Assembly (NCBI GenBank): GCA_017607445.1
Contig: JAEVHH010000002.1
Location: forward strand, 6,044,001-6,108,000
Source of the DNA: Histoplasma ohiense
Lineage: Eukaryota; Ascomycota; Eurotiomycetes; Onygenales; Ajellomycetaceae
Reading direction: 5' to 3'
DNA length: 64,000 nucleotides
The position numbers and the translations under genes were made by a program. Under the pieces are notes generated by a model that worked only from the letters and a program-made list of their open reading frames with translations, ran no database searches and had not been told where the DNA came from. Of this stretch, positions 47,085 through 59,600 are shown piece after piece; position 1 is the first letter of the stretch; each line of letters starts with the position of its first letter.

Positions 47085-49075
47085 TTTGTCACTGTCCCAG
47101 AGCTGCGAAGGTAAATTGGTAAGCTATATGAGCCGCAATCACTATGAGGAGAGACCCGCCGAAGAAACGAATGGTCTGAACTGTTCGTTGGGAAGCAAGT
47201 AGGGCGCTGAGTCAAAGTAGAGGCGGGAGAACACAGCGGTCCCTCTCTTTTCTCACCCATAGAGGAGTACGGGTGTGAATAGGGGATATACTAACCTGGG
47301 GCGCTCTAACAAACTAATACCATACACTCACCCAATATCTCCAAACCAGATTCCTCTCCGATAAATAGAAACGGCCGCCCCAAAAAAATAAAACCCACTA
47401 TCAAAAGATATTTTCTTATTCCACCTCTTCACCTTTAAAATTCCAACAGAAAACACTTCAACCAAAGTATCGGTTCCGGGCCCACCTGTCCGCCAGCTCC
47501 CGCAACATGTACGGCCAACAAGAACGAGATTTCCCTATACGTTGGCGGGGAAAGCGGTCGTTAACCAGGTATCCCACAACGAAAAAACCAAAATGAGAAT
47601 AATTGGTCAGGGAGAGAAGAGGAGGGGATGGAGAAAGAAATGCAAGGTTGATGTGGCTTGCAGAACCACCAGCGGTTCCATGGCCCGTTATTTGAGGAGA
47701 GAAAAAATGAGATTGAACAGGCACAGTGCATGCTCACCTATCTTATTTCCCTTGGTATAGATTGAGGCGATATAGGCTGACGCGCTCAAAAGGCTTGTTT
47801 AAGGCGGACAAATGATTATGCAAGGAAGAGGAGGGGAGCAGAAAGAAACTATAGAGTTTGGCGGGATGAGATGACAGGCGTGGGATGTGGAAATAGCCAG
47901 AAATAGGCGTTGGATTAAGCAGGTTTGGGATTATTATATAAGCGAGAGGTAAATTCGGCAGACAGAGACAAGTGAGAGGAGACTAGTATTTATTTACACA
48001 TTATTTCCTTGCATCCCCCTTATAATTACTATTTTGTTTGTTGGATGTTCATATTCCCCCATTTAGCAATCAGTTCAAATAACTTGACTGGGGCCTGGCC
48101 TTGTCAAGACTCAAGAGCTCTTATTCAGGTTATCATGAAGTCTAATTCTGAGCACATAGAAGACATTTGTAAAAAAACATTTGTAAAAAAATAAGACAAT
48201 GTACAGTACATGTACAATATGTCTGAGGTCTGTGCTTTTAGATTTCCTAGAAACAAAATTAACTTACATTGTGTGAACAATGAGTGAATAGATACTAGTA
48301 CTGATGATTCATGAAAAGAGCATCATTCTTAAGCACACAGAAGTTAATTATCAAAAGCTGAAATCAACTATAACTTTTGATAAAACTGAATAAAAGCAGA
48401 TAAATTCAGAATATTTACAAATTCTTCAACTAGCTAAATGTCACATTTTATTCATTTTACTGAAGAAAGTAAAAATATTTATAACTTCTACAAAGTAGAA
48501 ATGTTATTGAACAATTATTACTCCTTTTTTCTTTGACTTTCATGAGTGAAATTTGAAAATGAACTAGGAGAAATGGAAGAAAACCAGATAGATCTAGTAG
48601 CAATCAACCACTGAGTGGTTAGAAAAGAAGAAGAGATAACAATTAGAAGTAGTTTGATTCTGTAACAGAGTTGTTATATCACAGAACCACCTTAGAAGAC
48701 AAAGAAGAGTGGACAGAATTAGAACTGCATGAACTGATATTAAGAAGAAATGAAATTAGAACATTGGAAGAGGTAGTTAGAACATAACAGCTGGGGAACT
48801 GAGCAGCCGCATGGGATGAAACAAACATTAGAGCACAGAGGTGGATCATGTGCCAAAGGCGATAGAGCAATTTCAAACAGACAACACACTGCCGCTCCCT
48901 TTCAATAAGTTGAAGTCAAAACATACGATAAACTCTTGATACAACATACTTCTAATATTCAGTCGGTTTGCCTCTTGCCCATACTTTGCATTTTACGTGA
49001 AGTAGAAGAGTCCGCTATTCTTCAAGGTACTCAGCATCACATTCTTCGAGGGCAAATCTCGCTAGAGAGCGCAGA
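47085..49075. other. Spacer with AT-rich block
   Basis: The left part is the reductase promoter. From about 48000 to 48900 the sequence becomes strongly AT-rich with no coding content, and a 14-bp unit (ACATTTGTAAAAAA) is duplicated at 48163-48190. The block could be an old decayed repeat, but no terminal repeats or transposase remnants were recognised. Confidence 0.45.
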
Positions 49076-50073
49076 TCAAGGCCAGCGGTTTTGAGCTCTA
49101 AGGATCGAAGCAATCGACGAACGAGATGTCAGCGCATTATGACTTTGAGCTTTGGTAGAGTAAAAGATGCCCAAAAAAATACAATTCAATAAATATTGAG
49201 GGATTCAAAATCAATTGGGTAGGAACGGACTTACTAGGTATCTCAGCTCCACCCTTGCGCGCTAGAAACGAGGTTTTGGATTCAGCATCCTTATGACGCT
49301 TTTTCAAATCGTCGAGCTTTTTCAGGACGTATCCGATAACTTGGACGCCGTAGTAAACCGGTTCGTTCCACATCTGAAGCAGACGTTGCACAAGTGCAAA
49401 ATTGTCCTCACAGTGCATGGAATTAAACCAAGCTTCATGTTGTAGAAGATCGATGGAGACGTGGCCCTTGTCGCCGTTGCGACGAGACGCGTATTCGCGA
49501 TACCAACCCACAAACGGGCGGCTATCATATGTGATGATAGCCCCAGAGAGGCGAGCTCTCTCTTTCGCAAATGACATGTATTCTACCCTTTCATTTAGCA
49601 CATGGAGCAGCAATAAAGGGGGAAGAAGAGTTTTGAGCTGTGAAAATTTCCTCCAAACACATCGTTGATTACACACCTTGTGGGTAGCCATAGACTAAAA
49701 CACGTATTGGAATAGCAAGCTCCTGGCTCCTAACTTCGGAGACTATCTGTAGTTTTTGCGGGTGGGATGCGTCATCCCAGTTTCGTTTGTCTTGCTCCGT
49801 CCACTTACGACTGGTAAAGAAGACTTCGGGGATGCAGAGCGGCATGAAGGGCACAGAGGCGGGGATATAGGTGAATGTGCCCATCCCAAGTGCACGTCCA
49901 ACTTCGTTCAGAGCCAGGGCAACAATAGCTGATGGTGGGAGATAAGACTTTCCATCTTCAGAGAGATTCCACGGCAGGAAAACACATCCATTTTCATCAG
50001 CATCTTGATTGAGGACAGCTCTCTTAGGCAAATCTGACAGTTTGGGGATGTTGATTTGGTTAAGTGTCGCCAT
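49076..50073 (-). CDS. Uncharacterised protein between AT-rich spacers
   Basis: Modelled as three exons (49675-50073, 49235-49637, 49076-49149), about 291 residues. Exon 1 begins MATLNQINIPKLSDLPKRAV and includes SYLPPSAIVALALNEVGRAL and FFTSRKWTEQDKRNWDDASH. Exon 2 includes KTLLPPLLLLHVLNERVEYM, YDSRPFVGWYREYASRRNG and LLQMWNEPVYYGVQVIGYVL, ending in a Lys-rich helix. I do not recognise the family. Codon quality over the first two exons is good and they are separated by a short intron (GTGTAA donor, CACAG acceptor). The third exon relies on a good GTAAGT donor but a weak downstream frame, so the C-terminus is uncertain. The gene is isolated between two AT-rich non-coding blocks, unlike its neighbours. 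Confidence 0.6.
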
Positions 50074-51427
50074 AGTGGAACTTCTGATGGGATGCAGTTA
50101 TAGGCAGTGTAAATAATGTGAAGATGACTGATCTTTCTTTAGATAGTTCAGGGATGAGTTCTGCAACAGCAATGAACAGGCATAGACAAGAAGAAAAGCA
50201 AATACAATAAGAGATGAACAGCAGTTCACTGTGTTCCTGTTATATGAGTCAAGAGATCTGACTGACATTAGTTGCTGCTGTAACAACACAACAGTGAATG
50301 TCAGTATCTTATACCTCAAGAAACATCCCAACAAAGACTAATAAGAACTAGATCATGGCTGACCACTGCCAAACTCTATGAACTTAACACATGGAAAACA
50401 CTTCAACTTATAAATAGCAAATGTAAATGCCTAGAGTGCATGGTGGTCTGAAGTGTGGAACAGGCGTTTCTTCTTCTACTGCAGCTAAATAAACCATCTG
50501 GTAGTAGCAATTGAAGTTTTCTTCCCTTCTTTTTCTTTTAGACCCCGATAACGCTCCGTGTATATGTATGTAACAGTGATTTTGAGGGGCATCATTCCCG
50601 TTGGAAATATTGACGTAGAATTGCATATCAGAGAATGAGTAGCTTCCACGTAGCAATAATTAACAGAGAGAATAAGAAACATCAGACTTAGATAGTGAAC
50701 TACCTAGAAACTGCCTATAGAAGACATACACTCTGAGTGTACATTCCAAGAACTTAAAATAGCCAGGGGATTCTGGGTTTGCATGTCAGATAGGTATTCC
50801 TGAAAGCAAACATTGAGATATAGACGTTGCGGGGATGAATACCAGATTTCAGGAAGACTCCGTCCAAAAAAGAAGAAGGCAAAAAAAAATAAAGAGAGTC
50901 ATTCCACTCCACTTGTTCATTGCTAATACTGCAATGGCTGACGTGAAATCAGAATCTCTGAAGAGCAATAGAAAAAAAGACTTGTTATATCTGTGATAAG
51001 GTGGGGCAAAATGAATAAGAATGCAATGGACATCACATGAGCTTTTTTTCCCCTCCAAATGCAGCCAAAACTAGAAGCCATTGCTCTTCATCTCTTAGAA
51101 TTTCTTGAATGAAGCTAAGAGAGTATGGGTAATGTTTCTGCTGCTTTAATAGTCTATGCCTGTGATCTGCAAGAATAGTGGCACAAGTGAGTTATTTATA
51201 CACCACCATTGATGTATCTATCCTATTCACAGACACAATCAAGGCAGCATATCAAACAATGTTTGAAAAATGAAATGAAGAGCATTGAAAAAGCTAAACA
51301 CATGATCGGCTGTGGCTTTAGAGTCCAAGCCCGACCAGTTCCACTTAAATAATCCTCTTGCCAATGCACTATCCCCTCTTGAAAGTCGCTTCCATCTGAT
51401 AAGCGCAGTAGAGAGCGTGTATTTTAC
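50074..51427. other. AT-rich spacer
   Basis: No gene is supported. The composition is AT-rich and resembles the block at 48.0-48.9 kb. Open frames are short and low in complexity. It may include the upstream region of the gene at 49076-50073. Confidence 0.45.
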
Positions 51428-52893
51428 TTATACCTTCCATGAAATATCCAAAATACCTTTCCCGTATAAAGAAGCAACCAGTAAACGGCCTCGTTTGGAA
51501 TCCAGAGCCCCTGTAGTGCTGGTCGAAAAATGCTCTCCATTGCCTATCCAGGAAATCAGCAACAAATAAACTCGTGATTATAAATATTCTCAGCGGGAAA
51601 CTCACTTTGATACAATGTTCGCGCATAAAACTTTGGCTGCTGCGGCGCAGCAGGGCACGGCGCCAGATCTACTCCAGCGCCTCGTCGTATCTCAGCAACC
51701 CATGAAGGCGCCTTAACAGACTCAGGATTATGGACCGCTTGAACGAGTTTGATTATGGATGGATGGCCACCGACAGTCAGCCCGCGAAGGAACCTCCCGT
51801 CCGCGTCGAACACAGTGGGGTCAGAAATATCGAGAGAGTGGTCGAAATTGACGTTGTCGGGATGGAAATTGACGTGAACAGTTTCATGGGTACTAGATAG
51901 AGAATTGGTCTCCGAGTCTCGCTGATAAACGTAGACGGCATCGTGCCCTGAAGAAGCCACGATGACCTCTTTGCCAGTTGGCGTCATCACGATCCCGTTC
52001 GCAAATGAGATGTTCGTGGCCACTATTTCGCACTTAAGGTGTTCGGTGGAAGAGAAATCCACAAACGTGACCCAGCCCCATGGCATCGAGAAGTATGTTT
52101 CAATTTTGCTCAGTAACGGTCTTGTCCTCGCAGGATAGTGATGGTCGTTCGTAACATAGAACTGGGTATAAGAAACCGGTGCGATAGAGTTTGGCGAAAC
52201 AATGGTCTCATTGTTATCAGATACTGTCGTAATATACTTTGCTTGGTATAGGTCATAGTCGATATCGAATACCGCCACCGTAGTCCCAGTCCGCTGATGA
52301 TTGGCAACAAAGAGCCTTGTCTTGGATTGGGGAGATCTGCGGAAGAAGTTTATTCCAACGGGGTGGAAATCAATCGTGTCGGGAAAGCCTGTAAGTACTA
52401 GCTCCTTAATGGTTCCCGTTGCGGCATAGTCATAGATATAGAGACTTCCTTTCGGATTCGGGTCCCTGAAGATTCCCTGTGCCAAGCTTCAGATAAGCAT
52501 CTTTGAAAAGCAGGGAAAATGTCACTTTTATTGATCTCTGGGTACTATTCACCATAACAGTATTCCATTCCGACCTTCCGGGATCAAAACTAATTATCGC
52601 GATGCCGCGATCATTGTCGATGACAATATCTTCCGAGTATTTGATGGTATCCGAGAAGCGGATGTCAGCGGATCCGCCGTCAAAAGGATGCCATTCTCCT
52701 GGTAGATTGTGAAGAGTGTGTATCTTGGTGACGAGAGGTTTGTAGAATACCGTAGATATTGTCCCTATAATTATTGCAAAGGTAGCGGCAATCTGATATT
52801 TAAACTGCAGTGAGGACAGAGCTTCTGAGGTTTAGAGACGGAAAGGTGGCTGCCACGGGGGATACGTACCTTGCCTATCGCAGAGATAGCCAT
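51428..52893 (-). CDS. Paraoxonase-like lactonase/arylesterase
   Basis: Four exons (52870-52893, 52553-52804, 51606-52476, 51428-51543) give 420 residues, all joins in frame. Exon 1 is MAISAIGK; the signal-anchor FAIIIGTISTVFYKPLV follows at the start of exon 2. The body is a six-bladed beta-propeller of the serum paraoxonase (PON)/SMP-30-like superfamily: GEWHPFDGGSADIRFSDTIK, EDIVIDNDRGIAIISFDPGR, MGIFRDPNPKGSLYIYDY, HPVGINFF, FYVTNDHHYPA, ANGIVMTPTGKEVIVASSG and FHPDNVNFDHSLD carry the Asp/Asn/Glu positions that bind the two calcium ions. The last exon ends RGRLLVASLYGKGILDIS. Such enzymes hydrolyse lactones or aryl esters; the N-terminus suggests attachment to a membrane facing the lumen or outside. 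The natural substrate is unknown. Confidence 0.88.
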
Positions 52894-53662
52894 GACAGCC
52901 TATAATAGTACGTATTATTGGAAAGCCGATGCTTGGAATTGGAGCCAAGCCCGAAAATATATATCTTGTCAAACGAAGAAAAAAGAAAAAAGCAAAAGGT
53001 CGAACATCAAAATCAAACTTCAAAAGAGATATATGTCTTCATTGAAAAGGTTCGGAGATTTGGCTTTCAGCCGCACGCATTAATTTTTACAAACCTTGGC
53101 ATGTTGATCGCTGGCGTTCCGAGCAAGTCCAGCTTTTCAAATTCCTGAAAGTTCGAGCAAAAGGTTTTCGAACGCGATGAAGTTGAAGATGAGACACCTA
53201 ATATTAATTCTCCTACCTACACATCTCTACGGATGGCTCACTCACTCAGAAACAATCTTTTCGTTGGCTATTGTAGTTTGCTCGAAATTAAGATTGTGAT
53301 ACACGGAAAAAATCAAGGAATGAGATATAGATAGCTAACCCCATCTTAAACACAACTGACAATCATAAACTTATGACATAATTAGCTAACCATGTCGATC
53401 ATTAGATCAGGTCAACAAGTTCCGCATAGCAAAAATATACAACTGCCAACCATATATCAAACGTGCTCCATACGCCATGGGAAATACAAAAATGCCCAAA
53501 AACATTCAACACTCATTGAAAATAAAATAGTAGAAGCTCTACGTCTGTTATAGATTTGCCCCCATAACCAGTCGATTTAGATGCCTAAACGCATGTCGGT
53601 TAAGAAATAACGGAAAACTTTCAAGCGAAAGAAGAAAGCGAAATCGGTTGAGATGGTATTAG
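52894..53662. other. Spacer
   Basis: This holds the promoter of the paraoxonase-like gene and the 3' flank of the glucan synthase gene. No gene is supported. Confidence 0.5.
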
Positions 53663-56600
53663 CTAAGGCTTATTGAGCTGTTCTGTTCGGAAGAACAAGT
53701 AAAATCCACCACTAGAGAAAGGGGTTAGGGCACGCTCTTACGCCATATAATGTAGCTTGGAACCGGGAATGAAGGAGTAATTTAAGGCTTACCACAAAGC
53801 CAATTGGCAAAATAGACAAATCCAAAACCAAGCGTTCCAAATAGTGTCGATTCCCCCAGATATATCAGGGTGAACATCACCAGGACCAATTTTGTTCGGC
53901 GAAAATGCGCGAGCGCACATAGTTGCGATGGATCCTAGAAATTGTGCTGCAAGGAGAGTGAAGCAGATGTGGAATCGGGTAAGTGTTTGCAACAGAATCA
54001 TGCCGAATCCGACACCTTGCACGGAGTCGAGAACTCCTAGCCAAAGCCATAGACTTCTTGATATCAACGCTCCTGGCAAATAGCCGCCTGCCCAGGGAAC
54101 GTGTTGGCCGATTCCGCTGGTTCCCCACCAGATCTGTGCCCATCGAGGAGCTCCTAAATAAATTGCAATGATGAGCCAAACGTCAATTGCTGTAGGAGGG
54201 TACTGGATAACAACATACCAAGTCCGATTGCAAATAAGGGTAATATCCAACTGTGATCTTTAGATAGGTAGGCCAGGATTGCTGCAGCGAAGGTTAGTTA
54301 CACATTCATTAAAGATATAGTTTAATCCTTACCAAGCATTCCAGCCCACACTAGGACGAAAAATAGGAAAACAAGTAATACAATATGCCATGGCTTAGCA
54401 TGCCTGGAACTCCATAAGACTGAGACACATATGGATTAGCAAGGATCACCAACTATGCAATGGAGAACAGCTTACAGGACCAGTTTCGACCGTAAGGTGA
54501 GCTGAGAAAAAAATTCTGAACGACAACAGTAACGAAGAACCATATCACGATCTTGCGACGGAAGAGGGACTTGTAAAAAGAGGGGACCTTCCCGGGGATT
54601 TGGCGGTAGTAATTGGGAAGACCAAAGAACAGCAATAGCCCGATACCCCAAAGGAACAGGCCAATTGGTATTGCAATTGCCCTACATCCCAGTTAGTGAC
54701 ATTCCTGATGAATCCATCCTGCCAGATTTTTAAGAGAAATATATGCGCATGTGGTAAGTGTAAACTTACGTCAACTTCCATGTAGATGATATAGGATCCG
54801 GGTCAATAATCCCTTGGGCAATGTTTTTTGTTAACTTAGAACCCCAGTACCAAAGGGCAACGACATATATCTGCTGGGTGCCTTGTATGACGCAAGCACG
54901 GAAAACCCAATCCTTAACAGGCGCTCCACTTTCGTCGCCAAAGTTGAGCGCGAAAAAAATAGAACCGCTGGATGATGCCGCTGCGTACAACGCGGCTCTG
55001 ATGTTCTGGATCCAACCCACCCCATCATCGGTCGGAGCAAAATGAGCAACCCCAATAAACATGAACGCAAGGCCGTAAAAGAAAAATGGAAGAGAAAGAG
55101 GGATAACGGATTTGAACGAGCGGAAAATAAACCACCAGATGATAGAGGTGATGAGATAAGTGGTCGCAACAGCATACAGTTTCGTGGCACTCTGGCCAAC
55201 TTCACCAGTGAGCAATGTGATCTGGTAGGAGTTGGCAGCAATTATTTGACCAAAGGCGAGCAAGAAAGAGTAAGCAGGCCAGTCGCCGACCCGGAGCTGC
55301 ATCCACTTTTTAAGACCAGTTGGTGGTACGTAATCTCTGCCCAACAAGAACTCGTCGCCATCCTTGCCGTAATCACTGGCGCGAGAGTCAAGATCTTCGC
55401 CGTAGTCAGAAGGAGAGGGGGAGATAATGCCTCCACGTTTAACACGAAATATTGACCCGGCTTTGTCTTGGTGGAGGCCTAAACGAGCATCTCTGAATCG
55501 ATTGAACCATTTCTTTTCACTTTTCACCAAGTAATCTTCGATGCATAGATCAGATTCTGAGTTATGGCTATTAAGATCTTCCAATTTCTTTTCGAATGCC
55601 CTGTAAAATTCGCCATTGCTGTCGGTGAAGAATGGATCCACCTTCTGGAGCTTAAAGTCTCTCTTACCACCAACAACTGATCCCAAGGAGAGAACAGAGG
55701 TAGAGCCGAAACAATTCGCAGAATCAGCCAAAGCACGACTGGGCGGCAAGAAGCCATCCATACCGGCAGGCGAAGGCGGGCGCGATTCTCCCGGAATTCT
55801 TAGTTCGTTAAAACCTGGGTGAAATGGACTCATATCGTTTCCTCGCCCTGCTTCTGCTTGCTCCCGGGTCAATGTGTATTCATCATCACCAAAATATTGT
55901 GCGACAGTGTCGTCATCGCTGTCATCATCAACATCGGTCGTCACAGCCACACCAAGACGGTCCGGTTCGTTTTCATGGACGTTCTCCGGAAGGTCCATTG
56001 GAGCCAGGATTTTCCGTAATTTTCGTGGCATGCGAGGTGCCGCTCGCGTATGACCAGGGCCAGACCGCACACCGAGAGAGAGCTTCCTGCTGAGACCGGT
56101 CGGTTGATTTTCATTGTCGATATCGGCACCTGGGCAGACTTCCTGGTGGTAAACAACAGTATTTCTCGCTTGTGGCCCAAAAGCGCTCAACCTGTTAGTG
56201 TTGATGCAACTCTGATTACGAGACTGCGACATTGGAGACACGGGGGTCATGCTTCCAAGCCCAATTGGAGAGCCTAGTATTCCGGACGAACTGTATGTAG
56301 AAGGGGTATAATGAGGTTGCCCAGTTGATTTGGCAGATTCTTTGTTATGGATCCTTATCGCTGTACTTTGAAGGATTTCCAGGTCTTCCACCCACTGTGC
56401 AACAGGAAACCTCTGTTTTGCTGACCTCGCACGCATCATGGCTCTCGTCTCATATTTCGAGTTCAATGCACTGTCAATCGCCAATTTAAACTGATTGAGT
56501 AGATGACTAGTGGTTGTAGATTCAACGGTATACCACCAGCCCGGCATTTGCCCAAGACCACCCACCCGTGCGCCGATGCCGAGAGCGCCTTTCCGACCAA

Positions 56601-59600
56601 ACTCGACAGCTACCAATCCGAAAGGCTCATCCCTAGATGGAATCAAGGCAAACTCAGCGCCACTGAAAATAAACGGCGGGAGAGCAGTAAACTGAGGTCT
56701 AGAGAAAACACGGCCAGGATAAAGTTTCATCAACTTGTCGAGTTTCAATGCAGCAAACTTTCCGTAAAGGTCGATAATTGGCCCGACGCATAACAGCTGA
56801 ACATCCTTGCGTGCTTCCAGAATAGCAGGGAAAACATCGGCAATGAGGTCGATCCCTTTCTGCATCGACCAACGCCCGACAAAGACTAGCAAATCTGCAT
56901 TCGGGTTTTGATCAAGACCTGCCCATTCCTGAGCTTGCCTTTTCAGCTCTAGTCGATCGGCTTCAAATTGTGGGTTGACATCAATATCAGATTTGTTGGG
57001 CAATTCTCCATTCCATTCACCAGTGTCCGATGGATCGGGGTTTGGTAGCGTGCCGACTTTCTTTAAACCCCAAAAAATCGGATATCGTGCATACGAGCGT
57101 TTGCCGTATTTCTTCGAGACGCCCACTGCTCCAAAGCCCTGCTGGTGAATACGCAGATAGCTTGCACCAGCATGAAGCAAATTGAATACTTCCCCGAACT
57201 GGACATAGCGGGTTGCAACTTCTAATTGAAGGTTAAAAACAGAACAAACTTCCTCCCTTTCAGTCTGTGTGCGCATAGGCCACAAGCCCTGGAATTCAGC
57301 ATTGTGCAAGGAAAGACAAATCGGAATCGTCTGAGGCAGGAGATATATTGGCGCAAGAGAACCGTGATAATCGTTAATATGGTACAAATCAACAGGGAAT
57401 CTTTTGATCGCGAAAGCAATACATTGATTCCAAGCGGAGTAGTAAATTGCGCTGTCGAGATCATCCATACGGGCTGGATATGGCTCAGCTGAGGTTTGTT
57501 GTCGGAAAACAGGTGCGTCGAGAAGAACATAGGTGATATTCCTAACGACATGATACTGAACCTTAACCTCGTATGGATTCCCAAGCACAGTCACCGTCAT
57601 GGGCTCGGCAACTTGGTCAATCGGATAATCAATTCCGCTCACACAGGGGATGACCCAGATCAGGTTCTGGTGTCCAAGATGCTCTCCCATTAGTTGAGCC
57701 ATCACACCCAAACCTCCAATCTTGATTTTGATGCCCCAATCTTGAATGTGATATTCCAGGGTGGCTATTAGAGTGGTACGTCTGCTGCCCAAATCTGCAA
57801 CTAACGCAGAAGTCGACTGTAAAAATCGAGACTTACTCGCCAGCTTAACCAGCGGATTCATAGAGTGGGATTCTTCAAGAACTCGCTTATTAAACTTCCG
57901 TCTGATAGCGAGAGGAATGAAGCCTCTTTTATCACTAATTCCGACCTGGTTAAATTTCACTTGATAAAAGGATTTCTTGAATACGTAGATACCAATCGCA
58001 GCAGTCAGAATAGGTATAACCCAGAGGAGGATATACAAGGCCAACTGGTGGTATTGGTTACCGATTGGGTACAATTCGAAATGAAGTGTTCCGTCATTCA
58101 ACAAAAACAGCCAAGAAAGATAGGGGTGTGGCGGGGGATTCGTAATATTTATGACGATATTCGAAAGGGAAGACGGCGGCAAGCGATCCAACACAGAATC
58201 GCCATCTATGTCACCGAATACGAATGTTTGATCCGGTTTGCCATCTGGGTTAATTCCCCAAACATTGACTTGAGCTAACGCTGGCCACTCCGTCATAAAT
58301 CTGAATCGCCATATTCCCTTGTCATCCTGCACCATATGGTTTCTGAGTCCAGCATCATAGCCATATTGGTTATAAGGACCGTTCCAAAAAAGATGAGGGA
58401 ATCTTCGTGGTTTGTTGTGAGGCCAATCAAAGTCACCATGTTGGACATGGGAACTACTTCCTGTCATACGATTCCAATATTCAACAATAACATGTTCGCC
58501 TTTCCACCTTTGCAATTTCGTGCCTGACCAGGGCTGGCGTTCGAGAGTAGTGTTGCCACCCGTGTAAGGTAACCAATCCGAAAACGATGAACCCCAATTT
58601 AAGGAATACCTGTAAAGGTCCGCCCCAGCGGCGTGATGAGACACGTATAGGCTACCTTTTTTGTCCCTATGTAGAAAACTCGATGAGTAATTTGCCGCTC
58701 GAGTAAAAACCATAGGGTTGTCTGATTGCCCAATGCGGAAAAGGAAATGATCCATCGAAGACGTATTGGTGCGGCGGTCAGCGCTGAGGGCATCCTTGAT
58801 TGATAACTGATGTACTCCATTGTATACACCAACGAGAGTGGCAGACCATCGCCAGAAATTCGGGAGTTCACCAATGTATTTCGTTGGTTGGGGGTTGATG
58901 CTTTGACACTGGACAGTACTATAGTCAATGGATGGTATTTTACCATTATCCGTGGTTGAATTGAGTGTAATGCTCGCGGTCACGCTATCACAATCCATCG
59001 CTTCGGAGTAATAAAGCTCAATGGGAACTCTTTCATCTTTATCGGGAGAAACTGTCGATAGCAGGCGCGCATCGTGTCCGGGAGAGAACTTTGTGACCAT
59101 AGGACGTGGCCGAATGAATCTCTCCCTGGGAACGTAGGCTCTGAAATCCCACGGTTTCAATTCGAGGCTATCAAGGCACCCATTGAATTCCCGAGATTGC
59201 TCAATCCCCAGCTTCTTGGGGCCTCTTTTCAGAGTAAGTTCATCAAATGGGAAGAACAAATTTTTGACAGTAGTGCCGCTATCAAAGTTAGATATTAGGG
59301 CGTTTTTTTCGTCCGAGCAGTCGAATTCGTACTTGTGGGTTTTGTTGTAGTTTTGATAAACAAGCCAAACCGGGAGATTTGATTCTTCGCCAAAATCTTG
59401 GGCAGTCTCAAAACGACCACGGTGGACGGACCACATTCCAGTTTCTGTCGGTGTATTATTTGAGCCGGGAAGGAAAATTTGCCACGTTTGGTTTGAAAGT
59501 TGCTGAATGAAAAATCCATCATTCAACGTCCGGTAGTTCTCCCTCATTTGATACATTGTTTTCAAAATATTGCGTACTGGGTGAGATGGATCTCGGTGGT

